Counted from the stretch's first letter, positions 1 through 8,579 are shown. The stretch is DNA of 64,000 bases from Arthrobacter sp. Bz4 (GCF_003075455.1 NZ_QDAE01000004.1:124001-188000); one strand, 5' to 3'. Made by a program: numbers and translations. Notes: generated by a model from the letters alone, not told the origin.

Positions 1-364
1 CCGGCAGGGACTGCGAAACGTAGCCGGAGCGGTCGGTACTCGCATCGCGCCGGTCTGCTTCGGACAGGGAAGCTGACCGTGCCCCGGCCAGGACGGCTGA
101 TGTGGAGCTGGTGTGCAGTGACATTGGCGTAAAACCCCTTTGTTGTACGGATCAGCGGTGATCAATGACGATGCGTTTATTCGCATTGTGGAAGAACACT
201 TCTGCTGATTGGATAAAATCCTAGGGGGTCTCACGGGGTGGGTCAATGTAGCTGCGCCGAATGCCCTCGCCTGTGCGACGGAAGGATGCCACTGCCCCGA
301 ACCCAGGACCAAACCGGGCGGGTCAATGAAACGCGGCCGGGGGTCGCGCTGCGGCGCAGTTCGC
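1..364. other. Left edge, no supported gene
   Basis: I find no convincing coding region here. Short open frames on the + strand lack a ribosome site and recognisable protein sequence. A short open stretch ending near position 214 reads like the tail of a protein (about 24 codons after an in-frame stop) but cannot be assigned. The segment may hold the downstream sequence of the minus-strand gene that ends at 365. Confidence 0.4.
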
Positions 365-1066
365 CTACGCTACAGCCGAGGCCTGACTATTCGCCGGGCT
401 GTACTCGGCCCGGACCAGGATGGGGAGGTGGTCTGAAGCGCCGCGCGGCAGGGTCTCAACGCTCTGGATGTCCAGCCCGCGGGAGGTCGCGAAATCGAAG
501 TGCCCCCGGAAGACTCGGTACCGGGTATAGGTCCTCAGATCGCTGAGCGACAGGTCGTACCCGGAGTCCTTCATATGCCTGGTGAGACGCTGCGTGAAGA
601 ACGGGTAGTTGAAATCGCCCAGCATGAGGGTCGCCACTCCAGTGCCCATCCCGAGGAGCTCGGCGTGCGAGGCATGGATCTGTTTGCGGCGCAACGAATT
701 CGACGCCGTCAGCGGAGCAGCGTGGAAGGATCCCACCACGAGGCCTTGATTGGTCTGGTTCTCGATCAACTGGAGGCCGATCAGTCGCTCATGTGCGGGA
801 GCGAGCACTCGGTCGTGAAGCGACTTTTTCAGCATCATCGCCCTGGTATGAAGGGCGGTGAAGCGCTCTTCCCGATAGTAGAGGGCAAGCCCGAGCCGGT
901 TTTCCCGCGTGGCAATCGCCAACTGCAGGTCGCCCACGGTTGCCGGCAGATCGGAGGCATCGCACTCCTGAAGGCACAGCAGATCGACTGCGTACCGCTG
1001 GACAAGGTCCTCCAGCTCATCGCTGGCCTTGTGTTCGCGCAGGTTGTAACTGATGGCCCGTATCAG
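365..1066 (-). CDS. Endonuclease/exonuclease/phosphatase (EEP) family protein
   Basis: A 233-residue EEP-fold metal-dependent phosphohydrolase or nuclease. Visible motifs are an N-terminal SYNLREHK strand, LLCLQECD (metal-binding Glu), LGDFN (Asp/Asn of the active site) and the C-terminal SDHLP catalytic His motif, so the whole domain is present. The family cleaves phosphodiesters in nucleic acids, lipids or sugar phosphates; the substrate here is unknown. The first usual start codon is GTG at 937, which would remove the N-terminal strand and the catalytic Glu. The frame stays open to 1066, where a CTG codon sits 7 nt behind a perfect AGGAG, so I place the start there. It is divergent from the MscS gene and appears monocistronic. 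Confidence 0.82.
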   Translation of the reverse strand: MIRAISYNLREHKASDELEDLVQRYAVDLLCLQECDASDLPATVGDLQLAIATRENRLGLALYYREERFTALHTRAMMLKKSLHDRVLAPAHERLIGLQLIENQTNQGLVVGSFHAAPLTASNSLRRKQIHASHAELLGMGTGVATLMLGDFNYPFFTQRLTRHMKDSGYDLSLSDLRTYTRYRVFRGHFDFATSRGLDIQSVETLPRGASDHLPILVRAEYSPANSQASAVA

Positions 1067-1073
1067 GTGAACA

Positions 1074-1078
1074 CTCCT
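1074..1078 (-). promoter_or_regulatory. Ribosome binding site supporting a CTG start
   Basis: Reading the minus strand, AGGAG lies 7 nt before CTG at 1066-1064. An in-frame TGA closes the frame just upstream, so no ATG, GTG or TTG upstream can serve. Confidence 0.6.
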
Positions 1079-1222
1079 TCATCTGGCTGATGACAGCAGG
1101 ATTATTGTACGCACCTCAACGATAGACAGGGTAGGAGGGCTAATTGGTCTGGCGGCAGAAAACAGATCACTGACTGAGCTTGCCGCCCGGGTCGTCTCGG
1201 CGCGCCTTCGTGGCATCGAAGC

Positions 1223-2290
1223 ATGCTGTGCTTGGCTCAGCAGATGGGTGATGAGCAAACCAGTGCCGCGGTCGAAGTTTTTGGTACGTCGATTAGCCTG
1301 ATTGATGTGCTGACCGCCGTTGGCATCCTGGTTGCGGCTGGTGTGACGGCGTTCGTGCTGCGCAGAATCATTTTGCGTCGCTCCCGCACCCAGCAGAGCA
1401 CCCATCTCTCAACCTGGTACACCCTGTCACGGCTGGTTGCCTACACCGTTCTGGCGGTCGGCTTCTTCCTGGCGATTTCAGCGCTCGGGGTGCCGCTGAG
1501 TGACTTCGCCGTGTTGGCTGGCGCACTGGGGGTGGGCCTCGGTTTTGGGCTACAGGCAATATTCAGCAACTTCATTTCGGGCGTGGTGCTGCTGCTCGAT
1601 AAGTCGCTGAAGATCGGCGATTTTGTGGAACTCGAGTCCGGCGTGACCGGCGAGGTGCGCGACATCAAGATCCGAGCGACGACGATCGTCACCAACGACA
1701 ACATTGACATCCTGGTTCCGAACTCCGAGTTTGTCTCCGGCCGGGTGGTGAACTGGACTCACCGTGACGTGCTGCGGCGACTTCGCGTGCCCTTTGGGGT
1801 TGCCTACGGCACGGAAAAGAACGTGGTGAAGAAAGCGGCCCTCGAAGCGGCCGCAGCCGTGCCCTTCACCCTTCACCTCGACGGCCCCCAGCGGCCGCAA
1901 GTCTGGCTCAGCAAGTTCGATACGAGCTCGCTGAACTTCGAACTGGTCGTCTGGCTCAACCCCGAGGCCACCAAGAAACCGGTGGCCGTGACGGCGGCGT
2001 ACAACTGGGCGCTGCACTCCGCCCTGCAGGCGCATGGGATCGAAATTCCGTTCCCGCAGCGTGACCTGCACGTCAAGACGCTTTTCGGTCTCAGCGACGA
2101 TGATGCCCGGCATGCACTGGGACTGGCCGGGAACCTCACCCCGGACGAGGCGGGTGCCCGGCACTCACAGTCGACAACCGAAGGCGAGGACAAAGACGAC
2201 AACGACCATAACGATGCCGCCGACGATGTGGGTGCCGACAATGTCCCCGATGACACCGCAGCCGGGGCTCGTTCTGCTACGGACGATTGA
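1223..2290 (+). CDS. MscS-family mechanosensitive ion channel
   Basis: A 355-residue small-conductance mechanosensitive channel of the inner membrane, which releases solutes on hypo-osmotic shock. There are two or three hydrophobic helices (about residues 22-48 and 68-92). They are followed by the Gly/Ala-rich pore helix region with GALGVGLGFGLQ and the FSNFISG turn (about 93-120), then the MscS beta domain (about 120-185; LDKSLKIGDFVE, VPNSEFVSGRVVNW) and an alpha/beta C-terminal domain. The last 60 residues are a very acidic Asp/Glu/Asn-rich tail that is probably disordered. The start could also be ATG at 1244; neither has a strong ribosome site. The gene stands alone and converges on the SDR gene with an 18-nt gap. 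Confidence 0.9.
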   Translation: MLCLAQQMGDEQTSAAVEVFGTSISLIDVLTAVGILVAAGVTAFVLRRIILRRSRTQQSTHLSTWYTLSRLVAYTVLAVGFFLAISALGVPLSDFAVLAGALGVGLGFGLQAIFSNFISGVVLLLDKSLKIGDFVELESGVTGEVRDIKIRATTIVTNDNIDILVPNSEFVSGRVVNWTHRDVLRRLRVPFGVAYGTEKNVVKKAALEAAAAVPFTLHLDGPQRPQVWLSKFDTSSLNFELVVWLNPEATKKPVAVTAAYNWALHSALQAHGIEIPFPQRDLHVKTLFGLSDDDARHALGLAGNLTPDEAGARHSQSTTEGEDKDDNDHNDAADDVGADNVPDDTAAGARSATDD

Positions 2291-2308
2291 CCCGCCCCGC
2301 CGGTGCAG

Positions 2309-3073
2309 CTAGGAAATCTGCAGCCCACCGTTGATGTCGTAGGTGGCGGCCGTGATGTAACCGGCGTCGGGGCCGACCAGGAAGCAGATCAGGGCGGCGA
2401 TGTCGTCGACAGTGCCGACCCGGCCCATCAGGATGTCCTTGGACATGTCCTGCTTGCGTTCCTCGGTGAGGGTGCCGCCCATGATGTCGGTGTCCACCGG
2501 GCCGGGTGCCACAGCGTTGACGGTGATGCCGTGCTCGCCCATTTCGCGGGCCAGCGCCCGGGTGAAGCCGATGATGCCGGCCTTCGACGCGCTGTAGGCG
2601 ACCTTCGAGTAGGTGCCGCCGCCGCGCTGCGCCGAAATCGAGGAAATGCTCACCACGCGGCCGAGCTTCCGCTCGATCATCCCGTGCAGAGCGCGCTGCG
2701 TGACCAGGAACGTGCCGGTCATGTTGACGGCGAACACCCGGTCCCAGGCCGCCTTGGTCTCCTGCATGAACTCGGTGGGGGAGCTGATCCCGGCCAGGTT
2801 GACCAGCGCGACGATGGGCGGCACCGAAGCTTCAACAGTGGTCAGAGCCGCATCAACCGAGGCCTCATCCGACACGTCAGCGGCGACGCCAACCGTCTGC
2901 ACGCCGTGGCGCTGGGCAATGTCCGCAGCGGCTTCTTCGGCTGCGGCGCCGTCGATGTCCAGGATGGCGATGGACCAGCCGTCGCGGGCCAGCCGGTCGG
3001 CTGTCGCGCGGCCGATGCCGCGGGCCGAGGCTGCGCCGGTGAGGACTGCTGTGCGTTCTGTCGGGAAGGTCAT
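2309..3073 (-). CDS. SDR-family NAD(P)-dependent oxidoreductase
   Basis: A 254-residue classical short-chain dehydrogenase. The Rossmann glycine motif TGAASARGIGRA is at residues 12-23, NLAG at about 92, the catalytic Ser in SISSISAQ at about 142, and the YSASK catalytic Tyr/Lys at about 158-162. PGPVDTD follows. The length is normal. It is the last gene of the minus-strand operon kinase-dehydrogenase-gntR-SDR and overlaps the regulator stop by 4 nt (ATGA), so it is translationally coupled. By context it probably oxidises or reduces a hydroxy-acid or keto-acid intermediate of a C4 sugar acid. The exact substrate cannot be read from sequence; annotation as a 3-oxoacyl-ACP reductase by homology alone would be misleading here. 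Confidence 0.88.
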   Translation of the reverse strand: MTFPTERTAVLTGAASARGIGRATADRLARDGWSIAILDIDGAAAEEAAADIAQRHGVQTVGVAADVSDEASVDAALTTVEASVPPIVALVNLAGISSPTEFMQETKAAWDRVFAVNMTGTFLVTQRALHGMIERKLGRVVSISSISAQRGGGTYSKVAYSASKAGIIGFTRALAREMGEHGITVNAVAPGPVDTDIMGGTLTEERKQDMSKDILMGRVGTVDDIAALICFLVGPDAGYITAATYDINGGLQIS

Positions 3074-3792
3074 GTGGTCTCCTGCTGTTGTTTTTCTGGG
3101 TGAATGAAGTGCTCGTAGTCGTCGTACGTCTGGTTGATGTGGGCCTGCATCGCCCTGCGTGCCACCTCGGGGTTGCGGGTGCGGATCGCGTCAAGCACCA
3201 GGCGGTGGTGCTCGATGGCGTGCTGCTGCACCTCGTGGAACGACGACGTTTCACGCCGCATCGTGTACAGCAGCTGGCTGAGCGGTCCGAGGATCACCGG
3301 CACAAAGGGATTCGCCGAGGCGCGGAAGATCGCCTCATGAAACGCAAGGTCGGTGGCTGTCACAGCGTCAAGGTCCTTCGCCTCATGCGCTGCCTGCAAC
3401 GCGACGTTGGCTTCCTCCATTCGCGCGAGGTCCTCATCGGTGGCGTGCAGCGCGGCCAGTTCGGCGGCACCCGTTTCCACCATCCGCCGGATTTCGAGGA
3501 GCCGCAGCGAGATGTCGGGGGAGTCGGCGGTGGTCGACGCGTACCTGACGATTGCCTGCAGATCGGTCCACTGTGCCGCCGGATTCACGTAAGTGCCAAG
3601 CCCCCGTTTGATCTGCACGATGTGCTGCGCCTGGAGCTGCTTGAGCGCCTCGCGCACCGTCAGCCGGCTCACCTCGAGGGAAGCGGCCAGATCGTTTTCC
3701 GGAGGCAGCGCGGAGCCGGGTGGAAAGGTGCCGTCGATGACCTGTTCGAGGAGGTCATCGAACACCGACTCAGCGAGCGGCTTCCGTGCCAT
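3070..3792 (-). CDS. GntR-family (FadR/FCD type) transcriptional regulator
   Basis: About 240 residues. The N-terminal winged helix has the GntR signature (SVFDDLLEQVIDGTFPPGS, then SRLTVREALKQLQAQHIV and the RGLGTYV wing). The C-terminal all-helical FCD ligand domain shows the metal/ligand residues in DLAFHEAIFRAS and the final HH...H pattern. I start at ATG 3792 because GGAGGGG lies at good spacing; ATGs at 3798 and 3807 are in frame. The gene begins inside the 3' end of the dehydrogenase (23-nt overlap), so the operon is tightly coupled. Such regulators usually repress their own catabolic operon until a sugar acid binds. The likely target is the 6195-6358 intergenic region. Confidence 0.88.
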   Translation of the reverse strand: MARKPLAESVFDDLLEQVIDGTFPPGSALPPENDLAASLEVSRLTVREALKQLQAQHIVQIKRGLGTYVNPAAQWTDLQAIVRYASTTADSPDISLRLLEIRRMVETGAAELAALHATDEDLARMEEANVALQAAHEAKDLDAVTATDLAFHEAIFRASANPFVPVILGPLSQLLYTMRRETSSFHEVQQHAIEHHRLVLDAIRTRNPEVARRAMQAHINQTYDDYEHFIHPEKQQQETT

Positions 3793-4726
3793 CTGCATCC
3801 CCTCCAACGGTCCTGCGCCGGGGTGCCACCACTTTGATCACTGCTGAATCATCGGCGGTACCCAACCCCTGTGTCTGGCCCAGCAGGAACAGCTGCTCGG
3901 CGGCCGCAGCCACCGGCGCCGCGAGTCCCGCACTCCGTGCGGCTTTGCCGACGATGCCGAGGTCCTTCACGAAGATGTCCAGCCGGCTCAGCACGTCGGC
4001 GTCGCCGTCGTACCCCTGCACCATGCGCGGACCGCGGTTCGAAAGCATGAACGACGACGCCGCCCCGGTCTCCAGTGCGGCCAGCGCCTGCTGCTGGTCC
4101 AGTCCGAGTGCATCGGCCAGGGCCAACGCCTCAGCGGCTGCGGCAATGTGCACACCGCACAGCAGTTGGTTCACGGTCTTCATCGCCTGACCGTCACCGG
4201 CCTTGTTCCCCACCACGGTCAGCGTCGAAGCAAGTCGCTCCAGCACGGGGCGCGCCGTCTCCAAGACCACGGGGTCGGCGCCCACCACGATCAGCAGGTC
4301 GCCTTCGCCGGCTCGCACCGGGCCGCCGGATAAGGGTGCGTCGACCAGGGCCACGCCCAGTGCGCCGAGCCGCTCGGTCCATGAGGCGACGGCGTCCATC
4401 CCCACGGTGCTGGTCATGACGACGACGGCGCCCGGTGTCAGTGCCGGGGCAATGCCGTCCTCACCGAAGAGGACACCTTCCACCTGGGCGGCGTCGCGGA
4501 CCGCGAGTAGAACCAGCCCGGCACCGCTGACGGCGTCGGCGGCCGTCGTGGCACAGGTCAGCCCGGTCGCTTCGGCCCGTTCCCGTGAGGCTGGCATCGG
4601 GTCATACCCGGTGACAGTGAAGGCGCCTGCGAGCCGGGTTGCCATCGGCAGGCCCATGGCACCGAGGCCCAGGACGGCGACCCCAGTCTGGTCGTTATTG
4701 GCAGTCTGCGAGGTGCTAGACGTCAT
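3770..4726 (-). CDS. NAD(P)-dependent beta-hydroxyacid dehydrogenase (LtnD-like)
   Basis: A 318-residue 6-phosphogluconate/3-hydroxyisobutyrate-dehydrogenase-like enzyme. The Rossmann GLGAMGLPMA motif is at about residues 20-29, the substrate-loop DAPLSGGPVRAGEG at about 135, and the catalytic Lys helix GDGQAMKTVNQLL at about 184. Next to an OtnK-type kinase, this is the layout known for L-threonate/D-erythronate catabolism, where the dehydrogenase makes 2-oxo-tetronate for phosphorylation. That assignment is inferred from context. It overlaps the upstream kinase by 11 nt and the downstream regulator by 23 nt. Confidence 0.85.
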   Translation of the reverse strand: MTSSTSQTANNDQTGVAVLGLGAMGLPMATRLAGAFTVTGYDPMPASRERAEATGLTCATTAADAVSGAGLVLLAVRDAAQVEGVLFGEDGIAPALTPGAVVVMTSTVGMDAVASWTERLGALGVALVDAPLSGGPVRAGEGDLLIVVGADPVVLETARPVLERLASTLTVVGNKAGDGQAMKTVNQLLCGVHIAAAAEALALADALGLDQQQALAALETGAASSFMLSNRGPRMVQGYDGDADVLSRLDIFVKDLGIVGKAARSAGLAAPVAAAAEQLFLLGQTQGLGTADDSAVIKVVAPRRRTVGGDADGTEAAR

Positions 4727-6194
4727 CGGGTGTTCCAGTCGTAGTGGGGGAGGCAGTAACGGGCGAGCGGAGGATGTCCACCACGTCAGCGAGGGAGTCG
4801 TCGGTGCCCACGTTGCCGGCGAAGACCACGAACGGAATGGAGAGCGCCGGGCCGTCTGCCGGCTGCCAGAGGGAGACGATGCCCGGCAGCATTGGCCCTC
4901 GCACCAGCGCGTGACGGATGGACAGCCCGTGGGCGGCGACGTCGGAGGAGGTGATCCCGCCCTTGGCGATCACAAACCTCACGGGAGCCGTCGCGATGGT
5001 GGAGCTGACGACGTCGACTATTGCCTGCGAAATGGTGCGGGCGAACTGGAGGCTCTGCTCTGGATCGTCGGAGCGGATCAGGCGGCGGCTGGTGTGCAGG
5101 ATGACTTCGCCGGTGGGCAAGCCCTCGACGACGGCGCGGACGGCTTCGGCTACTCCGGCATCCCGGCGTTCGGGATCGAGGACGGCTTCGACGTCGAGCT
5201 CAACGAGGCGGGCCTCGGGTCGCCGGGCCACCAGGGCATCCAGCTGCCGGGTGGTCAGCCCCACATGGGAGCCCACCACAATGAGCCCGCCCGAGTCTGG
5301 GGCGTCCAGATCGGCGAAGACTTCCTCCGCCGTCAACGGTGGGCGTTCTTTCTGGCCAATCCGAGCCCTGACGAAGGGTGGCCCCACGCGGTAGAGCAAC
5401 TTCTTGCCCCGGCGTTCGGCTTCCTCGAGGCCCAGGGCGAGGGCCCGCAGGTCATCCTCGGTGACGGCGTCGACGACGATCGGGACGGCGTCGGCCGCCT
5501 GATCGAGGACATCGGCGATGCCCTGCGAGCCGCCGCGGATGGTCGACAGGTCCAGCCGAATGGCGGCGTCCCCGGAACCGCCGGTCTTCTCGGCCACGTA
5601 ATCGCCCAGGTCCGAGGACGTGAACCCGAAGGTGGCGTCCTTGGCGAACTCGGTGTCGGCCACGGGGGTGAGGGCGCCGTCGTTCCCGCGCAGGTAGTGG
5701 ACGCTGCCGATGGTGACGCGACCGGCGTCGGGAAAGGCTGGAACCATGACGACACCGTCGGTCTCGGTGCCCGCGAGCGAGAGCAGGGTGGCGGCGATGA
5801 CGTCGGTCTCGAGCGGGAAGTGACCGCGGAGGGTCGAGTCGCTGCGGCTGACAAACCCGATGGTGACTCCGGCGGCCGTTGCGGCGTCGAGGGAGTTGGT
5901 GACGATTTCGCGGTTGCGCGACGCGGTGGTCTCGGGGTCGAGACTGCGGGTGTTGGTGAGGACGTAGACCGCTGGTGCCGGTGCGCCGCCGATGCGCTGG
6001 GCGAAGGCCCACGCGAAGTCGCTCGGCTCCCAGGAGGTGAGGACCGGCAGGTCGGCGACGGACTGGGTGCCGGTCGGGTCGTCGTCGAGCACCACCAGGA
6101 TCCGTCCGGACGCCTGTACGGCGGCAGCGATCACCTCCGGCTGGATGGCCTGGACAGCTGGGTAGCCGCTGAGCAACTCTTCTTCGAGTATCAC
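4716..6194 (-). CDS. Four-carbon acid sugar kinase family protein (OtnK-like)
   Basis: A 492-residue protein of the DUF1537/OtnK family that phosphorylates 2-oxo-tetronate or related acid sugars with ATP. The N-terminal acid-sugar domain shows the diagnostic LVVLDDDPTGTQSVADLPV (about residues 33-51), SRSDSTLRGHFPLE (about 117-130) and VMVPAFPDAGR. The C-terminal nucleotide-binding domain has VVGSHVGLTTRQL (about 307-319) and FVIAKGGITSSDVA (about 402-415). First gene of the operon, GTG start, divergent from the GntP permease. The classical C4 pathway needs an aldolase or decarboxylating partner as next step, and none is in this operon. Confidence 0.9.
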   Translation of the reverse strand: MILEEELLSGYPAVQAIQPEVIAAAVQASGRILVVLDDDPTGTQSVADLPVLTSWEPSDFAWAFAQRIGGAPAPAVYVLTNTRSLDPETTASRNREIVTNSLDAATAAGVTIGFVSRSDSTLRGHFPLETDVIAATLLSLAGTETDGVVMVPAFPDAGRVTIGSVHYLRGNDGALTPVADTEFAKDATFGFTSSDLGDYVAEKTGGSGDAAIRLDLSTIRGGSQGIADVLDQAADAVPIVVDAVTEDDLRALALGLEEAERRGKKLLYRVGPPFVRARIGQKERPPLTAEEVFADLDAPDSGGLIVVGSHVGLTTRQLDALVARRPEARLVELDVEAVLDPERRDAGVAEAVRAVVEGLPTGEVILHTSRRLIRSDDPEQSLQFARTISQAIVDVVSSTIATAPVRFVIAKGGITSSDVAAHGLSIRHALVRGPMLPGIVSLWQPADGPALSIPFVVFAGNVGTDDSLADVVDILRSPVTASPTTTGTPDDV

Positions 6195-6233
6195 TAGTCC
6201 GCACTTTCGTCACTGGGTCTTCGCCACAGGCAC

Positions 6234-6264
6234 TTGTCAGATGTCTTATGTCTGGTGCTATTGT
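6234..6264 (+). promoter_or_regulatory. Possible sigma-A promoter of the GntP permease
   Basis: TTGTCA (6234-6239) and TATTGT (6259-6264) are 19 nt apart, a little long. The same stretch repeats TGTC three times at about 8-10 nt intervals, a plausible site for the neighbouring GntR regulator. Nothing here proves either role. Confidence 0.3.
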
Positions 6265-6358
6265 GACAGGCAGCACAGTGCCCGTCAAAAGAATCGACCA
6301 GGCCGGTGTGAACCCCTGAGGTGGCAACGAGGCCTGCTCAGTGACCGAGGAGCAGTAC

Positions 6359-7849
6359 GTGGATATACAACTTCTTTTGGCGCTCGTCCTGGGTATCGCC
6401 ACCATCATTGTTTTGGTGCTGAAGACCCGGCTCGATGCGTTTGTAGCACTCTTGATCGCTGCGCTGGTGACCGGCATTGTTGCTGGCCAGGCGCCGCTGG
6501 ATATCGTTTCGGCAATTACGACCGGCTTCGGTAACACCCTGGCGTCGATCGGCATTGTGATTGGCCTGGGCGTCGGAATCGGCAAGATCCTCGAGGTTTC
6601 GGGGGCGGCTAACTCGCTGGCCATGGCCTTCCTGAAGCTCTTCGGCAAGGGCCGTGAGCCCTGGGCCCTGGGTAGCGTGGGCGCGCTGGTGTCCATCCCG
6701 GTGTTCTGCGACTCCGGCTACGTCATCATGAACCCGCTGGCCCGCTCGATTGCACGGGTCAAGCGCGCCGGGTACATCACCCTCGCGCTGGCCCTCGGCT
6801 GCGGCATGACGCTGACCCACCACCTGGTGCCGCCGACGCCCGGCCCGCTGGCCGTCGCCGGCATCCTGGGCGCCGACCTCGGTGCCTTGATCCTTGCGGG
6901 TCTTGCGTTCACTGTTCTGCTGCTGCCGATCGTCGTCTTCTACGCTCAGTGGATTGGCCCGAAGATCGAGCCATCCATGAACGAAACGGTTCGCGAGGCT
7001 GTCTACGGCACGTCTCACGCCAGGACCGGACGTCGTAGCGGCGGCACCGCTGTTGTCGACCACGACGGCGGCGCCAGCACCGATGACGATGCTCCGTCGA
7101 TGGACATCGACAACACCACCCTCGGCACTCCTCCTGCGGGCGCCAAGCCTCACCGGGTAGGCGCGTTCGTTGCGTCGCTGCCGCTGCTGGTTCCACTGCT
7201 GCTCATCATCATGAACACCGTCAGCGGTGCGATCGACCAGAACAACCAGGGCGTTGTGGGCACCGGGGAGTACACGCCGTCATCGTGGGTTGTTCCCCTC
7301 GCCTTTATCGGTAACCCGGTTGTGGCACTGGTGATCGGCGTCATCCTGGCCGTCTACGTGCTGCTGCCCCGCTGGACCCCGCGTTCGAAGGTGCAGGGCT
7401 GGTTCGGTGAGGCTGCTGCCTCGGCCGGTCTGATCCTTCTCATCACCGGTGCCGGTGGCGCACTCGGTCAGGTGCTGCGTAGCTCGGGAGTGGGCGACGC
7501 CCTCGCCGAGGCAATCGCCAGTACTCCGCTGCCAGCGTTCCTGGTGCCGTTCCTGATCGCAACGTTGGTCCGCATCGCTCAGGGTTCAGGCACGGTTGCG
7601 ATGATAACCGCGGCATCAGTGACCGCGCCGCTGGTCGGCTCACTTGGTATTGATCCGATCGTTGCGGCGCTGGCTTGCACGGCTGGTTCGATGGTGTTCA
7701 GCTACTTCAATGACTCCTACTTCTGGGTGGTCACCCGCTTCTCCGGTCTGGAAGGTGTTGCTGCGCTCAAGGGCTGGTCGGGCATTACGACGGCGGTCTG
7801 GGCGGGTTCGATCCCGCTGCTGTTCATCGCCAACGCGATCCTCGGCTGA
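6359..7849 (+). CDS. GntP-family gluconate/sugar-acid permease
   Basis: A 496-residue inner-membrane proton symporter for gluconate-like acids with about 12-14 hydrophobic helices. Family landmarks are FCDSGYVIMNPLARSIAR (about residue 116), LTHHLVPPTPGPLAVA (about 152) and FNDSYFWVVTRFSG near the end. I place the start at GTG 6359 because GAGGAG (6347-6352) lies 6 nt before it. An in-frame GTG at 6341 lacks such a site and would have the site inside its coding sequence. Between helices at about residues 215-260 there is a hydrophilic loop rich in Asp, Thr, Gly and His, longer than usual for GntP. It is divergent from the kinase operon and surely serves it. Confidence 0.92.
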   Translation: MDIQLLLALVLGIATIIVLVLKTRLDAFVALLIAALVTGIVAGQAPLDIVSAITTGFGNTLASIGIVIGLGVGIGKILEVSGAANSLAMAFLKLFGKGREPWALGSVGALVSIPVFCDSGYVIMNPLARSIARVKRAGYITLALALGCGMTLTHHLVPPTPGPLAVAGILGADLGALILAGLAFTVLLLPIVVFYAQWIGPKIEPSMNETVREAVYGTSHARTGRRSGGTAVVDHDGGASTDDDAPSMDIDNTTLGTPPAGAKPHRVGAFVASLPLLVPLLLIIMNTVSGAIDQNNQGVVGTGEYTPSSWVVPLAFIGNPVVALVIGVILAVYVLLPRWTPRSKVQGWFGEAAASAGLILLITGAGGALGQVLRSSGVGDALAEAIASTPLPAFLVPFLIATLVRIAQGSGTVAMITAASVTAPLVGSLGIDPIVAALACTAGSMVFSYFNDSYFWVVTRFSGLEGVAALKGWSGITTAVWAGSIPLLFIANAILG

Positions 7850-7868
7850 TCTAGCTGATTTACCTTAA

Positions 7869-7920
7869 CAGTGGCCGGGCGGCTCGGATGTGTATCCGAG
7901 TCTCCCGGCCACTGCTGTTT
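7869..7920 (+). terminator. Rho-independent terminator of the permease gene
   Basis: An 11-bp perfect outer stem (CAGTGGCCGGG at 7869-7879 with its complement at 7904-7914) encloses a second small hairpin (CTCGGA/TCCGAG). A short T-rich run follows at 7918-7920. It lies 19 nt after the permease stop. Confidence 0.8.
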
Positions 7921-7941
7921 CTAGCGGATCTGATCCGTAGG

Positions 7942-8202
7942 CTATTTGCTGTAGTGGTAGCGGCATTGTGCGATGCGGATCTCGTCCGCGACCACCTTGT
8001 AAACCAAACGGTGCTCGTCATTGATCCGGCGGGACCAATAGCCCTGAAATCCGTGTTTGAGTGGCTCGGGCTTACCCATGCCCTCGTTCCCGTTCCGCTG
8101 GATGTCCTTAATGAGGACGTTGATCCGCTTCAAGATTCTGCGGTCTTCGGCTTGCCACCAGACATAGTCCTCCCATGCCCGCTCATCCCAGAGCAAGGTC
8201 AT
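7942..8202 (-). CDS. yoeB: YoeB-family mRNA interferase toxin
   Basis: An 86-residue Txe/YoeB toxin, a ribosome-dependent RNase of the RelE superfamily. It has the hallmark DYVWWQAEDRRILKRIN helix, the EPLKHGFQGYWSRRI segment with conserved Gly/Trp/Arg, EHRLVYKV, and the C-terminal CRYHY containing the catalytic His and Tyr. Length is typical (84-90). It overlaps the antitoxin gene by 4 nt (ATGA), the usual antitoxin-first coupling. All catalytic residues seem intact, so the toxin should be active. Confidence 0.95.
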   Translation of the reverse strand: MTLLWDERAWEDYVWWQAEDRRILKRINVLIKDIQRNGNEGMGKPEPLKHGFQGYWSRRINDEHRLVYKVVADEIRIAQCRYHYSK

Positions 8203-8450
8203 TCGGCAAGCTCGTGGGCAACCCCATCGCCTCGCTCCAGGTTCTCGATGGCACCAAGGAGTCGGCGGGCATTCTCTGGGCTGCGGAGCAAGTACGCAGT
8301 TTCCTTCAGTGACTGATAGTCCTCAAGGGAAACGATGACTACCGGCTCCTTCCCTGCGCGGGTGATCACCACCTCTTCGCGGTCGTCGAGTACTGCATCG
8401 AGGGTTGCGGCGTAGTTTGCACGTGATTCTGAGTAGGTCATGGTCTTCAT
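8199..8450 (-). CDS. yefM: YefM/Phd-family antitoxin
   Basis: An 83-residue Phd/YefM antitoxin. The N-terminal DNA-binding half reads MTYSESRANYAATLDAVLDD with EEVVITRAGKEPVVIVSLEDY. The C-terminal ELAE-ending helix would wrap the toxin. It binds YoeB and, with it as co-repressor, its own promoter. AAGGAG (8457-8462) precedes the ATG at good distance and abuts the palindrome at 8461-8472. Neither gene has other operon partners. Confidence 0.93.
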   Translation of the reverse strand: MKTMTYSESRANYAATLDAVLDDREEVVITRAGKEPVVIVSLEDYQSLKETAYLLRSPENARRLLGAIENLERGDGVAHELAE

Positions 8451-8460
8451 AGCATTCTCC

Positions 8461-8472
8461 TTACGTACGTAA
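8461..8472 (-). promoter_or_regulatory. Palindrome at the yefM leader, likely autoregulatory operator
   Basis: TTACGTACGTAA is a perfect 12-bp palindrome that touches the yefM ribosome site. A further GTAC half-site follows at 8477-8480. YefM proteins are known to read GTAC-centred palindromes over their promoters, so this is the natural operator candidate. Confidence 0.5.
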
Positions 8473-8579
8473 TATTGTACGCTCCAGAGTTTGTCTTGTC
8501 GCGGGTTCCCCGCAGCTGTTCATCACCGACTCAATCCTTGGCTGATTCAGCTCTTCCCGGAAGATCTGATCCATGATGC

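Noticed and set aside
4203-6197. Long + strand open frame opposite the dehydrogenase and kinase genes
   Set aside because: Arg/Gly/Asp-rich shadow of high-GC coding sequence; the minus-strand frames carry all recognisable motifs.
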